Positions 34,559-46,719 of a stretch of 64,000 nt of DNA are shown in pieces. The translations under genes were made by a program, and so were the position numbers. This DNA comes from Larix kaempferi. Its lineage: Eukaryota; Streptophyta; Pinopsida; Pinales; Pinaceae. The notes under the pieces are model-generated. The model was not told the DNA's origin. It saw only the letters and a program-made list of their open reading frames with translations, and did no database searches. Position 1 is the first letter of the stretch, and each line of letters begins with the position of its first letter. The stretch spans positions 444,001 through 508,000 of the forward strand of contig BSBM01000712.1 of assembly GCA_027924585.1 (NCBI GenBank). The letters run 5' to 3'.

Positions 34559-37500
34559 TGTCACATACCCCAATTTTGCAAAAATAATGTAATTATTTTA
34601 TTAATATTCCTGATACATTATGTTAAATTTAATGCTAAGTAGGAATTGATGACTCAGCAGAGTCACCAGAAATGGAATGTAAATTCTGAATATTTTATTA
34701 TTAATAAATAAATTATGGAGACAACAGCATGGGAGAGCTGTTAAAAGAGGTTACTGGTTTAACTGGTGGGTGGAACTGGGTGGAAAGGCAAAAGACAAGT
34801 GGCAACATCCTCAAACACTTCCTAAGTTGCAGGTGGCAACCTCCCTATATTTTGGGGTCATGATTCCCCAAGAAAGTGGAATCTGAGCAGGTGGCTCATT
34901 TATGACAGTTAACCCAACTAAGACCTAGGAAATCTTTTAAATAGTACTCAATGAACTGAGCTGGGGGTTCAACATAGTTCTGGAGGGAGAATACATTCAG
35001 GTGAATGCTATTCAGGAGTCCCATTGAGGAAGTGGGATAATCAGTAAGGAAGTGGTTTGAGAGGGATGCTGCAGTAACTCGGTTCCAGTTTAGCTGTTTT
35101 GGCTGAGTGAATGGTTTGCTGTACCTAGATCCAGCCAGTTAGACCAGAGCGAGCTCGGGGGTCCTGAGAAGTGCTGTCTGGGCACTATCCAGGAGTTGGT
35201 AGGGAGGAACAACCTCCCATTGCTGTTGTTGTCCACTGCTTGAAAACAGGTTCTGCCACTCACTCCTGTTATTTATTAAATCGTAAATGAATGCATGATA
35301 TGTTTATCTTCATTATGACTGCGTGTTATTTAAGATATTCACAATCCCTGGATATTAGTAGTATATTTAATAATAGTTACTGTGTTAATATTTCCTTATA
35401 TTATTATGGTCTTATGGATAAATTATTTACAGTGCATGGTAAACAGTAGTAGAACTGAAGTAATAGCAATGGTGATAACTGTTAAACTTAGAATATTTAT
35501 TTCCGACAGAATATAAGGAAGGACCGGCTGAATTTTTACTTAACTCAACCTTGGAATAGAAATAACAGTACAACAATGTCGTTCTTCTGTTTAAAATACT
35601 TTTGACAGAGTTCTGACCAAAACAAACTGATTAGTTAAATTAAAACACAAGATTTGAGACCGTAGAGTTTGTTTAGAATCTATCCTTCCTATTCTTTCTT
35701 TTTCTTTTACAACAAGAAACCTTCTGTAGATTTTGACCTAGTTATTTAAACTATAAAAAGAATCAGACAAAGACAGAATAAAACTAATTCGAGGCCGAGC
35801 TTAAACTAAGTAATATTTTTATGTCCAGTCTTAATCTTTTACCAGCACTATAATTTTAGTTCACTGTCGAGCTCCAAAATCTTTTTGTGATTGTACAGTC
35901 TCAACAGAGACTTAACTTAACAATAAAATAAATTATCAAATTTAGGAATCATCCCTACAGAGATAGCTTGTGAACCAAACCATGGTTGCCATCTCGGAAT
36001 CAAACCCTAATACTCTAATTATTTAAGACAATATGAAATTTTATTAGAAATATTCCACATGGAAAAATTGGACAACGAATCTACCACAGCCGCAGCCAGA
36101 CTTCAAATATTGACAATTTTAAAACATAAAGTCGAAATGCCACACATATCAGCTCGAAAGCTACAGGAAGCTTTAGACGTAGCATCCTATCAATTAAATT
36201 CTTACAATAAATTCTTTCACAGTCGTAGCTCTTTTACATTATTTAATAGAATGAAAAGTCATAGAATTTATCCAGGAAAGCTTTACAACAACCAACAGAG
36301 CACGAACAGCTTAGTAGTTACTACAGTATTCCAATTTTGGGTGAGAACCCCAATTCGACAGGGTTATTAACACATTATCAGCTTACCACTGTAGGATTTA
36401 ACGAACCCCTATCGTTATCTTTCAAACACGCAAAAACAAAATAAAAACGTTGAGAAATAGGACTGCCATCACCTACAGCCAAGCTAATTATCTTCACTGA
36501 ATGTATCTTAAAAACTTAAACATCTCTACTACTGTGCATTATATTTCATTGAAAGGAAAAGCAGACATTTCACAGGCCATCTTACAGGCAAAATTTCAGT
36601 ATATTTAAACTTTCATGAAAACTGGGAAGTACCCAATCTTTTTAAAATAAAAATACAATAACCAAACAAAGAAACCAATGGCCGTCACGACAGTATAAGC
36701 CACAGCTTGTTCATTTTATGATATTAAGTTCTTACACAAACCCTAACCACTGTAAGAAGAACAAACACATTACATATGATCAAATTTCATATATTACCAC
36801 ACCCATCTTATGGGATAGTCATGTGTATACACGCGTCAATTAAACAGTCACAAAGGAGGTCTTCCCAGACCCAACCCTAACCATCCAAACTATCAAAGGG
36901 AGAAAAAGCCATGGTATAACCAGGCTTACCCGGTTGGAGCAAAGCGCCAGAGGTTGGACCTCGTACACTCTTAGGGTTTACCAGTGCCTGCACATTATAA
37001 GCCGACGGTTAATTACAACTTTTATTGTTATAAAAAAAATAAACACTTTATTTTAAATGGCAACCACAAAATCAAATGATATAGCTTACCTGCGACTATG
37101 GAGGAAGCGAAAACATAGTGAATGCCCCTGTAGCCACGAATTAAGTTATGTGGAAGACATTGCCTTAATCACCAGAAGAATGAGTTGGGAACTCCAAGAT
37201 TCCCTCTCCACAATGAACGCCGTACCCAAGAAATATTCAGAACACTACCAGGAACAGATTTGATTTGAAAACACGAAGGTAAACCAGGGTTATGACCACT
37301 TCTTAGATGCCGACAGTAGGAGCACCATGGCTCTGAAACAACTCCAGGGAATGAGTATGAGGGCTGAGAGAAGACCTGGAAACTGATAGCCCTCGGATAC
37401 AGAAGAAGAGATAACAAGATGCTCAATGTACATTAGAACGCCAATAACAGAGCTTACTGACTCACAACCCACATAAGAGACACACTCTACGAGCCATAGC

Positions 37501-38975
37501 AGCATGGAAGCTGCAACTCAGAGTACCACCACGAAGAAATTCAAACCAGGAGGGTTTCCACAGGTAGCCGAGCCCGAAGGAAGAGATAACTAACTTAGAA
37601 GGGTTTCGGACAATTCTTTTATATCATTAATACAAGGATGGGAACTGTCCACGTAGCCTCTAAATAATTTAACTTGCCATGGGTCGAAAATCCATAGTTC
37701 TCGTGGTGTCTTCAAATTATTGTTTCTCCATTGCTAATCATCGAATAGATAAGGTGTGATCATGGTAGGGATATTCCTTATGATCAAAACACTATCATGT
37801 AGTCATCTTAATGCATGATTAGAAGTTGTCTTCGATATTACTTAGAGGACATAAACCTTGCCCTACAAACAAATTAGAATTTGGTATAGTCAATATTGTT
37901 AAAAAGCTCAACGAAGATTCATCAATTGGTGTATCATTATAATGATATCATGAGTGAAATAATTAACTATATATATTTTAGACTTATGATTTTATATCAT
38001 CGCCTAAACACACAAACATTAGGATAATACTTATAATTCCTGTAATATTTGATAAACCTAACGTGTGATTCCATACAAATGAATGTTGTTCAAAACCAAG
38101 GAAGAAAAGTATTCTATGCATGGAACAAGCCTAACGCATTATAACAAGTTATAAGTTGATGATGTTGTATGAACTATAAATGGATAAGAACACCATATTA
38201 CTATTGTTATCACACCTCCAGTCTCATGAGAACGACAGGGGTCACACCCATCGTCGGGACAGATAATTGACAGAGCATAACACAATGCTAGCATTAAGTA
38301 TTGTTTACGAGGAATTGTTTCCGTTCCTTTATAAGAGGAGAGGTAAAAGATACAGTATTATTAAGACATTTAAAAATGAAATGAATAACATGACCCAGTG
38401 AATTTATACAACACTAAATAAGAGACATGGTTACAGCACAATGATAATATCAAAGAGACAATACTTCATAGTAATGCTTATCTCATCCAAAACAAAAGTT
38501 ATCACATTTTATTGTAAACTGTCAACTCTCTATCAAACAAGATTTCATGAATATTACAGGAAGGGAAATCTACCTTCTTACACTTGACAACCTGTTAAAG
38601 AGTATTAGACCCTTACTGAGCATTATGGTACAGTTAAAAAAATGGTTTAATGCTTTTAAGAGTCATTGCCGACGATCCATACCTTACCTGTATACCTGTA
38701 GAAAAAGGACGGATTATGCTTTAGCTCGAAAGCTAAGTAAGCCAGTCAGCTATGGCAATTCCTCCCTTTGAAGTTAGAGAACAAAAGAAAATCAATAATT
38801 GCATTTAAAAACTCACAAGATATAAGTACAATAACAGATAAATTAAACAAAATTATGATCATGTAACTAAAACAAACAGATCAAGGAATGCAATTAATAA
38901 CATTTATTGCTATCTCAAATAAAATAAATAAATAAATTTTTTTTTTTTTATTTTCGGAAATTTTGGGTTTTGACA
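34559..38975 (+). repeat. 5' LTR of chromovirus (4417 bp)
   Basis: It starts TGTCACATACCCC and ends GGGTTTTGACA, with TGTC/GACA inverted tips. A TTTAAATA box near 34936 could be the core promoter, which would leave most of the 4 kb in R/U5; this is uncertain. The length is well above the 0.3-2 kb common for chromoviruses. Several open frames inside (36059-36370, 37057-37263, 38547-38771) are kept at the same place in the other LTR, which is expected from recent common origin alone. Confidence 0.95.
36059..36370 (+). other. Open frame inside the 5' LTR (103 codons), unknown
   Basis: This frame begins MEKLDNESTTAAARLQILT and contains a helical, basic N-terminal half and an aromatic C-terminus. 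The same frame is present and open in the 3' LTR at 52973-53284 with about three amino-acid changes. I recognise no family. Because the LTRs are young, its preservation is not evidence of selection. It could be an additional element gene or chance. Confidence 0.25.
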
Positions 38976-38977
38976 TG

Positions 38978-38994
38978 TGGTATCAGAGCATGGT
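38978..38994 (+). promoter_or_regulatory. Primer-binding site, initiator Met tRNA type
   Basis: TGGTATCAGAGCATGG lies two bases after the 5' LTR end. Its first 12 bases complement the 3' end of plant initiator Met tRNA. Confidence 0.92.
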
Positions 38995-39144
38995 TCAGAC
39001 ACTAGGCCTTTGTATGGCTCTACTAGTTTCCGCAGAACAGTGCAAAAGACAATAAAATTATATATATATGTTATGTACTAACTTATACTTTCTGTTTCAT
39101 AAAGATAGAGCAGAAAATTTCTTTTCTGAATCTAATATGCAGGT

Positions 39145-40527
39145 ATGGAAAAACTGGGAGAATACGCTGAGGAGGAATCTCCAAACACTGCGACAAGACA
39201 GATGTCGAGAGAACCGGTGACAGAGGAAGTAATCGCTCACTCCTCAGAACTGATGCAGACCATAAAAGGTTTAAAGACAGAAATAGAAACAGTCAAGAAA
39301 GATAATGAAAGGATTCTTAAAACACAAGAGCAGCTAAATCAATTATTATTAGAAAAATTTCAGACAGAAGGAAGGAGCAAAAGAGCTGACTCAGAAGAAG
39401 CTAGTCAACAAAGAGGGTCAAAAAGGAGGAAACCAGCTAAATCTGACAGCAGTTCATCATCTGAAGAAAGAAGGGAACAACACAGTTATCGCACTACTAG
39501 TGATAGCAGTGAAGCTGAGCCACACAACAAAAGGAAAAAGTACAAGCCTTATGAAGAAATTTCCGGGGAGTTTAAGAAAATAAAACCCCCAACTTTCAAC
39601 GGAGAATCTGAAACAGGAGAAGAGGCAGAATCCTGCTTATCTGGAATGAGAAAATATTTCCAGATTTATAACTATTCAAATCAGCTGAAGGCACGAATGG
39701 CCATCTACAACCTTTCTGGAAAGGCGGACATATGGTGGCAAGACCTGAAAAGGGTCAAGGGAATCAGAGAAAAAGAAGTCAATTGGAGTACTTTTAAAAG
39801 GTACTTCAAAAAGAAATTTCTGTCCGAACAGTACTATGAGGAGAGGGCCAAGGAATTTTATGAGCTGAAACTAGGATCTATGACGATGAAGGACTTAAAC
39901 AGTAAATTCTTGAGCCTGTTAAGGTATGTGCCATATTTTGTCGAGGAGAAACCAAAAATACAGCGGTTTCTTAGCTGTCTGCCCTATCATATCAAGGACA
40001 TAATCGAATATGATAACCCCAAAATGCTGGAAGAGGCTATGCGCAAGGCAAATTTATGTTTTGAACAGAATAAAAAGAAAGAAGGGATAGCTAACTGGAA
40101 GGCTAAAAAGAATAGTCATCAACTTGAGTACAGGAAAAAGGAGTTTGTACCTCAGAAAAATTTCAAGAATAACAAGAATGGAAACCATTTTAATGGTAAG
40201 AGCTCCCAGGGAAACAAAAATGGAGCCGCTAATCATTCCAACAATTTCAAAGGCAGCAAGGAGACTCCTAACAATCATGGAAACTACACTAAGAATTTTG
40301 AACGAAAGGAACCTGTTAAGTGCTGGGAATGCAATGGCCCACACTATGCTTCAGTTTGCCCAAATCGAAAGAAACAAATCAGCAATATTCATACTATTCA
40401 AGATGAAATGACTGTTGGGGACTTTGCAGGGACTATGCCCAGAATCAATGCAGTGTTCGAGAACCGCCAAGCTGACTATCAAACTTCCATGGTGGAAGTA
40501 GGAGGTATGATTAACAAAACCCTGTAA
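39145..40527 (+). CDS. gag: Chromovirus gag polyprotein
   Basis: This frame of 460 codons begins after the leader. Residues 1-75 hold a Glu/Lys-rich region likely to form a coiled coil, followed by a Ser/Glu/Arg low-complexity stretch (about 80-140). From about 145 to 310 comes the retrotransposon gag (capsid-like) domain, with phrases IKPPTFNGESETGEEAESCL, NLSGKADIWWQDL and LNSKFLSLLRYVPYF. A Lys/Asn-rich nucleocapsid follows, with one zinc knuckle at 40321-40359, CWECNGPHYASVC (CX2CX3HX4C, the variant frequent in plant chromoviruses). Gag forms the virus-like particle that packages element RNA in the cytoplasm. The frame ends 12 nt before the protease motif, which lies in the -1 frame. Confidence 0.92.
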   Translation: MEKLGEYAEEESPNTATRQMSREPVTEEVIAHSSELMQTIKGLKTEIETVKKDNERILKTQEQLNQLLLEKFQTEGRSKRADSEEASQQRGSKRRKPAKSDSSSSSEERREQHSYRTTSDSSEAEPHNKRKKYKPYEEISGEFKKIKPPTFNGESETGEEAESCLSGMRKYFQIYNYSNQLKARMAIYNLSGKADIWWQDLKRVKGIREKEVNWSTFKRYFKKKFLSEQYYEERAKEFYELKLGSMTMKDLNSKFLSLLRYVPYFVEEKPKIQRFLSCLPYHIKDIIEYDNPKMLEEAMRKANLCFEQNKKKEGIANWKAKKNSHQLEYRKKEFVPQKNFKNNKNGNHFNGKSSQGNKNGAANHSNNFKGSKETPNNHGNYTKNFERKEPVKCWECNGPHYASVCPNRKKQISNIHTIQDEMTVGDFAGTMPRINAVFENRQADYQTSMVEVGGMINKTL

Positions 40528-40868
40528 CTATTTTAATAGATCCGGGTGCTAGTCTTAGTTATATTTCACCCCAGCTAATAGAAAAATGTAAGTTGACTGT
40601 TGAAAGATTTGATAATTCTTGGTCTGTACAACTAGCTACTGGGGCAAAAAGGAAAGTAAACTGTTATGTTAAGGAATGTATCTTAAATATGAATGATTTT
40701 AGAACTACAGTTAAATTAAATGTCTTGCCACTTGGCTCTTATGACATACTTATTGGAATGGACTGGTTGGAACAGCATAAGGTAGTTTTAAACTGTTTTG
40801 ACAAAACTTTTAGATGTGTAAACAGTAATGGATAGCCTGTAACTATCAGGGGTATTCCTAGGAAAACA
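40522..40868 (+). pseudogene. Chromovirus protease segment, interrupted
   Basis: In the -1 frame relative to gag, the aspartic protease is seen as TILIDPGASLSYIS (active-site D-P-G-A at 40539-40550; D-S/T-G-A is commoner). It continues with SVQLATGAKRKVNCY and ends in VLPLGSYDILIGMDWLEQHK, the typical flap-to-C-terminal pattern. A TAG stop interrupts it at 40833-40835, at a position where the family usually has Gln. The DNA transposon then cuts it at 40868. The protease matures Gag-Pol. There is no canonical slippery heptamer at the gag/protease junction, so the frame change is more likely a mutation than programmed shifting, though I cannot exclude the latter. Confidence 0.85.
40861..40868. 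repeat. 8-bp target site duplication of the DNA transposon, left copy
   Basis: GGAAAACA here is repeated exactly at 48458-48465. With one copy and the transposon removed, the chromovirus reading frame runs across the junction without a shift, which confirms both boundaries. Confidence 0.96.
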
Positions 40869-40884
40869 CACGGGGGGTTCACTA
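40869..40884 (+). repeat. Terminal inverted repeat, left
   Basis: CACGGGGGGTTCACTA is the inverted match of 48442-48457. The inner part continues agtgaac, which forms a small hairpin with gttcacta. Confidence 0.95.
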
Positions 40885-41101
40885 AGTGAACTTGTTACAT
40901 AGCACGATCGTTCTCATGATATTAAAGAATATCCCTAATTTCACTAAATATTGGAAAATGTGTCATAAATTGTATTTTTGAACCCCCCTCCCAATATGCC
41001 TTTCCAATTAAGAAAACCCCTAGTTTCACCAAATATTGTAGGTATCATTTTTTATCAACCCATTTTTAACACCCCATTTATATCATATTATCAAGTTATA
41101 A

Positions 41102-41175
41102 CAAACAAGATCCCTAACACATCTTAGTATAAGCAAACAAGATCCCTAACACATCTTAGTATAAGCAAACAAGAT
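41102..41175. repeat. 32-bp tandem repeat near the left end of the transposon
   Basis: The unit caaacaagatccctaacaca is followed by tcttagtataag. It occurs twice, plus a partial third copy starting at 41166. Confidence 0.85.
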
Positions 41176-41727
41176 GCTAAATAAAATAATAGTATAATGC
41201 TAATAATGTTCCCACCAGGATTGCATGGGTGACTAATAAATTTGTAGCACTGGATAGTGGAATACCCAACGGAATAGTACTTGGGAAGGAAAAATGCATA
41301 AAAGGAAACCTAGTCAAGAGATCAATATAACAAAGAATGTAAAATACTAATAGTTCAATAGTTAGTGGAATGCTTAGAAAATATCATAATTGCAGATGTT
41401 TCACACCAAAACATGCCGATCTACCATTTGTATATCATGTAAATACAAGTATAGCCATAGAGAGAACATATGCGAATCATGGTATCTTGTCACAAAAAAA
41501 TCTCAATTCATTATAGTCATGGTATAATTTCAATTCAGTATAATCGAAATAATTTAAAAATTCAATCGAAGCGAGAGAAGTGAGATATACTAGAGTCCAG
41601 TTGAATGGGATGTATCACGTTCCTCCATATCTAACGCTTATAAAACATTAAAAAAAATTGAGAGAGAGAAGTTTAATTCAAGAGAGAAATAATATGATAA
41701 GTGTAATTAATGAGAGGAATGTCTTAC

Positions 41728-42112
41728 AATTTTGAGTGTGCTCACAGCGTTTCCATCTGGGATATTTTTCCCGCATACCTCTAGAACTTCCTTTCAAGCC
41801 ATTTCTTTCCAGTCATGATGGATTGCTAGAAGAACCATTGTCCAAGTTAGCATGTTCGAATTCGTTTCCCTGCCAACAAAGAAGAAAGTCTTGAATTCCT
41901 CCATCATATCATGGATTTTCATAGCAGAAGAGCTATTCGTATTGCCCTGATTTTCAGCACTTCCATCCTTGACGTTTCGCATGAGTCCTAGAAGATAATG
42001 AGTAGCAGTCCTAGAAAATCATGAGTAGAACTACCAATGCTTGAATCCCCTTTCTTCCTTTGGATTAGGTTGGCCATAGACCTTCGAATTTCCTATTCCA
42101 ATCTCAATTGAT
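41728..42112 (-). pseudogene. Captured cytochrome P450 exon fragment (CYP72 clan, CYP714-like)
   Basis: On the minus strand the exon reads EIRRSMANLIQRKKGDSS, then HDFLGL, and after a frameshift the I-helix KIHDMMEEFKTFFFVGRETN, TWTMVLLAIHHDWKEMA. After another shift it gives RKEVLEVCGKN and IPDGNAVSTLKIV before a gtaagac donor at 41727. The I-helix oxygen-binding motif, normally AGxET[T/S], is VGRETN here. The K-helix ExxR and the haem-cysteine exon are not present. At least one in-frame stop (just before EIRRS) and two frameshifts show it is dead. The pattern EECKTFFFAGxE and WQ-K-A-EVLEVCG is typical of CYP72-clan enzymes such as CYP714, which modify gibberellins and related terpenoids in the endoplasmic reticulum. 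The exact family is uncertain. Confidence 0.82.
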
Positions 42113-45100
42113 ACAAATTATTTTTAGTTGGTAGAAACCTAAAAAAAATGTACAACTAATCTATGCACGTAAATAATTGCAGGAGCTCATATCATACAAA
42201 CCCAGAAATAGCCAACAACTACTGAATAAATCAAATATAGAAGGGGAGTTTTCTATTTGCAATCATGTTTATGATAAAAAAAATATGTATGGAATTAAAA
42301 ATAGATTGAGTTCAAACTGATAAACATGTATCCATATATCCATTTTAACCTCTGAGCTCCAAGACAAAGGGAGAGAAAATCCAAGTGCTAATATCATGCT
42401 ACTTTAACTTAGAAAAGAATCTAATTTTGTTAAACAAATTGCGCGGTGCACTGTAATAGCACCTGGCTTCTAGGGCGCAATTCCTATATTCATGGTACAT
42501 ATCATGATGCTCTGCTATGGTGGATGTTCCTTTGTAAGATTATTTTTGTGGGATGTTATGCCATGCAAACATGGCTAGGTATTGTGGATTGGTCATTGCA
42601 GTATTATATTCATTTTCGACAATAGTTCTCTTATGGTTTTGGTCTAAATGTTGCGGCTCAGTACTTACATATTTTTTGCCGCACACAAAGCCACTGTCTC
42701 TACACATTTGGTGGTATGAAAATACAAAGAGAAGATTTTTTTTATTTTATTACCATAGATATCATAGAATTTAACTTATTCTTATTTATCAGAACATAAA
42801 ATTATGTCATAAGGCAAATATAATATATATAATTGATATTAATTACCATAGCTAAATAACCACTGCCAGCCAAGAACGATTTAATAAGGATTAAAAACAT
42901 TGAACTTTGCATTCCAATTTTTTGATAATCTGGACTCAGTTAAATGAAATCATGCTGGCCATATGGAAGCATACAGTGCGATTTATTTGGAACCAATGTG
43001 ACTGAACTCTCTAATCTTCCTTGTTGGGAATGCCTCACCTGCAAAACAGAAGATTAGCTTTCTCAAAGGCTTCTATAGCTAACGTTAACATATATATGAA
43101 GAAAATTTATTTGATAAAAATTATAAAAATATGTATTCATTTTTAAAACATTTAAATCTTTAAATTAAAATAGTCATTTTTATTAAGTATATTAATTAAG
43201 TATTAGAAATGAATTATTGAGTTTAAAATATTATTTTAATTTGAAAAAATCATATCTAATTTTCACATTTCAAAACATAAAATATGGAACGACATCTTTT
43301 CATTAAGAAATGTAATTGAGAATTGCTTTTGAAACATAACGTACTCAATAACATGTTTTCATTAAGAAATGTAATTGAAAATTAAATTTTTTAAACGAAA
43401 GATGAATCTACATATAATGTTCTATTTAAGAAAATGTGGACAATTCACCAGAAAATAAATTTAAATGCCAGATAATTAATTTATATTACAAATAATGTTA
43501 ATGTATATTACAAATTAATTTATGGCAACATACCCATTACATGTATTATTTGCATTGGAGGAGAATTTTCCTTTCGTTTCTATGTTTTTTTGTTTCATTT
43601 TTAATGCTCAACATAGCTGCCAATTGAGCTGTGCTAAGAAGGAGATGAGAGAAGAGAATCTACATTAATTCGTTCACGAAGTTGTGTTGAAGAATAATTT
43701 TACCAGACTCTTATTCACAATCTGAGTCACAAAAACAACCCATAAATAAGACACAGAAGAAAAGACAGACATCTGAAGATTCCATTAACGAACAAGGTGA
43801 GTGAAAGCGAGTTAAAATAGAAAATAATGAGAGATTCGAGGACATCACTAATGGCATACTATTATATCTGATTATCGATGGATCAATATAGAGCAGATTT
43901 TGGTCTAATTACAAACTATACTAAAATTCTGAATGAGGGAGGGACATGAACAACATTTGAATTGTGTCTTTGTTGCCTGATTTTGTTTCAAAACATTTGA
44001 GTTTTAAAAAATAATACTGGTTGAGGATGTGGACTAAAATTAATCTGCCAGAGAATATTCCTTGTTCATGATGTCACCGTCTTGCCACTTTTGACTGGAC
44101 CACCATTCAATAAATGCAAACAATGGTTGGCAGTAAACCTCCAGAAAAACCTATATGGCTCCTCTATAATATCTCTAATTTTCAACATAAAATAGTTTTT
44201 CAAATCTTTCTTACCTAAAACTTCTAAAAGCTCCATAGATTAATATGCTCTATCATACTTCAAAAATCTTGTTAGGCTAACTGAATTTTAAATTAATGAA
44301 TATTATATTTTTATGTCTCGAATTCCAGAAGAATATGGAGGGTAGGAATCCAGTGACAATTCAAGGTTTTTCTTCCATCTGGTAGATAGAAACCCAAAAT
44401 TAGACGTTCAAAATATCGTGATGAGCTTGCAGTTTTTGGAAGTAGTTGAAAATTGAGCTTCCTTGGATGCCTTGACATGTTTTTTAATACTTGGAAGCAC
44501 TTCATAAACAATGAAGTGGATAAGGTTGCTTTTTAGTTCCCTCATTCCATTGTTCAGAGGGAAAATTTGGAACACATTCCTTGGTTTCTTTAATATTGGT
44601 AATAGGAATTCAAGAGCCAATTCACTGAATTTACGATAATATGAAAGTTACTGAATTTGTCCATATAAGCACATCTAAGAAGAGGATGGCCGTTGATAGA
44701 AGAACATAACTCTTAGAAGTAGTTTCAAATATTTCTCCTATAACACCACCATGGGAATATGGGAATGGCTTTATAATTTAGAAAAAGAATGTTATGAAGG
44801 TGTTGAGAAAGTAAACAGCTTTCACCGGAAAACATATTTTCTTTGTTAGTGGAGTTTCTTCAATTTCAATTTACTTGAGCAATGCATGGATTGTGACTTC
44901 ACAAAATCAAATTAGGGGCTCAAATAATACCATGCTTTATCTGCAAAATAATGAAATGGCATTAATCGCTACAAATTGCCTAAATAGGTTATTAAAATAA
45001 ATTTTTTTTTTTATTTCATTAAAAAACATTTAGAGATGGATGAAAAGCGTTTTTTTTTTACCTTAAGCCATTCAGTAATGTTCAAAAGGGATCCAATATT

Positions 45101-45555
45101 GGCAGCTATCTAAAATAACATTTTTCAACAATGATTCCACTCTCACCGCCTTATTTCTAAGGGCACTACTTCAGTCTGTAAGATCAGTCACCTGCTTCAC
45201 GATTGGTTCTTCATTATAGGTACATATTGTGATTTAAGGATGAAACTTTTCATATCCATATAGAGAAGATCAAACCTGAATTTAAATTCATCAAATCAAA
45301 AGATATTGGGAGTAAAATGGTGTCATCCTTTATGAGGGTGTATTTTTGAATTCAGAAGGCTAAAACATTAAATCATACAGTGTTCACATAGGTATTAGAA
45401 AATTTATTAGTCCAAGTTAAATTTTCTATAACTTGCATTAGCCGTGTGAATTAGTGCACATTTTTTGGAAGTTGCACTCTATATAATTATATGCACCTAA
45501 TATTGAAGCTCACTATAAGTCATTTAGGATTTCAGTGCCAATAATCATTTTGTAT
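42113..45555. other. Transposon interior without recognised genes
   Basis: The sequence is AT-rich. Open frames at 42553-42774 (plus) and 44311-44620 (minus, phrases ALEFLLPILKKPRN and YFERLILGFYLPDGRK) have no family I can name. The minus-strand pieces could be further exons of captured genes. At 43200-43450 two similar phrases (tcattaagaaatgtaattga) lie 80 bp apart. Confidence 0.45.
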
Positions 45556-45559
45556 TGAA

Positions 45560-46400
45560 CACCTACCATCCATCAATAACATGGAAGGTGCAGGCCCGAA
45601 TAGGAAGAGCTGTTGGAAACAAAGATTTGTATATGGGAAACTTTAGTAAGTATCATTTTATGTAAATACCTAGATCTCGACGGCTTTATGCTCCTTTAAG
45701 GTGTTTTGAGATTTCTCAAGCTCTTTGCTTGTTAGGGAAATGATGAATATACTTATTAACGAATTCACTTAATTTCATAGGTTCACAGGAAGAGGCAGCT
45801 GAAGCCTATGACATCGCTTCCATCAAATTCAGAGGTATCAATGATGTGACAAACTTTGACATAGGAGGAGCTGCTGCAAAGCGCATCAAGGACGCGGAGC
45901 TATCTGATCCAAGTGTAGATAGTCATCGTAAAGATGATGAAATAAGCAACACAATTAGTTCACAGAAAGCAGACACCTTAACCAGTTAGCCACATGGGCA
46001 CGCCAGATGGTCGATAATTGCATTTCAACATCAAACAAATCCATATGCTGCAGTTGGATGGTGCAAACAAGAACATAATACTATTCAGAATCATGACCTC
46101 CAACTGCACTTATAATCCAGCACGCAAAACTATATCCATCCATCAATGATGACATCAAATGCTAATACTATTTTGCATAATCTCATAAACTTAGAATCTT
46201 TTGCTCAGGTTGATGGGACTAACACCAACTCTCATTCAGGCCTCTTCAGTAACATTTCAGGAAATCTGAAAGGAAATGGTCTATAGATGGCTAATTCACT
46301 TATTCCATCTGGGATAACAGCATGTGATAATGCTAGAAATCCTTTCAGTAATGAAATGATGGCAGCAGTACAAAAAATTCTAGTTATATTGATAACATGC
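45560..46400 (+). pseudogene. Captured AINTEGUMENTA-like AP2 gene fragment (PLETHORA/BABY BOOM type)
   Basis: The first exon part (to 45645) is the second AP2 repeat: HGRW, QARIGRAVGNKDLYMGNF. A 135-bp intron follows (45646-45780, gtaagt...tttcatag), then [18 protein letters not shown] and VTNFD. The normal next stretch (SRYDVKSI and about ten more residues) is missing, and the sequence resumes with [16 protein letters not shown], the phrase that follows it in PLETHORA/BABY BOOM proteins. The C-terminal part gives FQHQTNPYAAVGWCKQEHN and HNLINLESF. Defects are a stop after HQ, a one-base loss in the GRW-QAR region, the internal deletion and later stops. The family encodes nuclear transcription factors of root and embryo meristems. 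Only the C-terminal half is present. It lies on the plus strand, opposite the P450 fragment. Confidence 0.85.
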
Positions 46401-46719
46401 TATTTAATTCAGACCCTTTTGCAAGGAGGCTATATTACTTATCACAACATTCGCCCAACGTGGTCAAATCCAACTACGAAAATGCAGAGCGTATAACAAT
46501 TGGATGACACCGGCTGTTCAAAATTTAGCACCAAGACCTAATCTAACAGTTTGTCATGCCCTCCTTCTCACTGTATGGAACGAAATTTAAAAAGTACAGG
46601 CTAGTATCGCATGACTAGTCCTCGGATTAAAGGATTGGATAATATTCCAAGCAATAAAAGTGGAGCTGATCTCAAGCGAACCCTATAACCTATTTTTCTC
46701 ATGCAGGCGATATAACATG

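Noticed and set aside
40869-40890. CACTA-superfamily assignment of the 7.6-kb transposon because its TIR contains CACTA
   Set aside because: CACTA is internal in the TIR, the tip is CACGG, and the TSD is 8 bp and not 3 bp.
42553-42774. Membrane protein frame inside the transposon
   Set aside because: It is a short frame with hydrophobic bias, no family match and no splice context.
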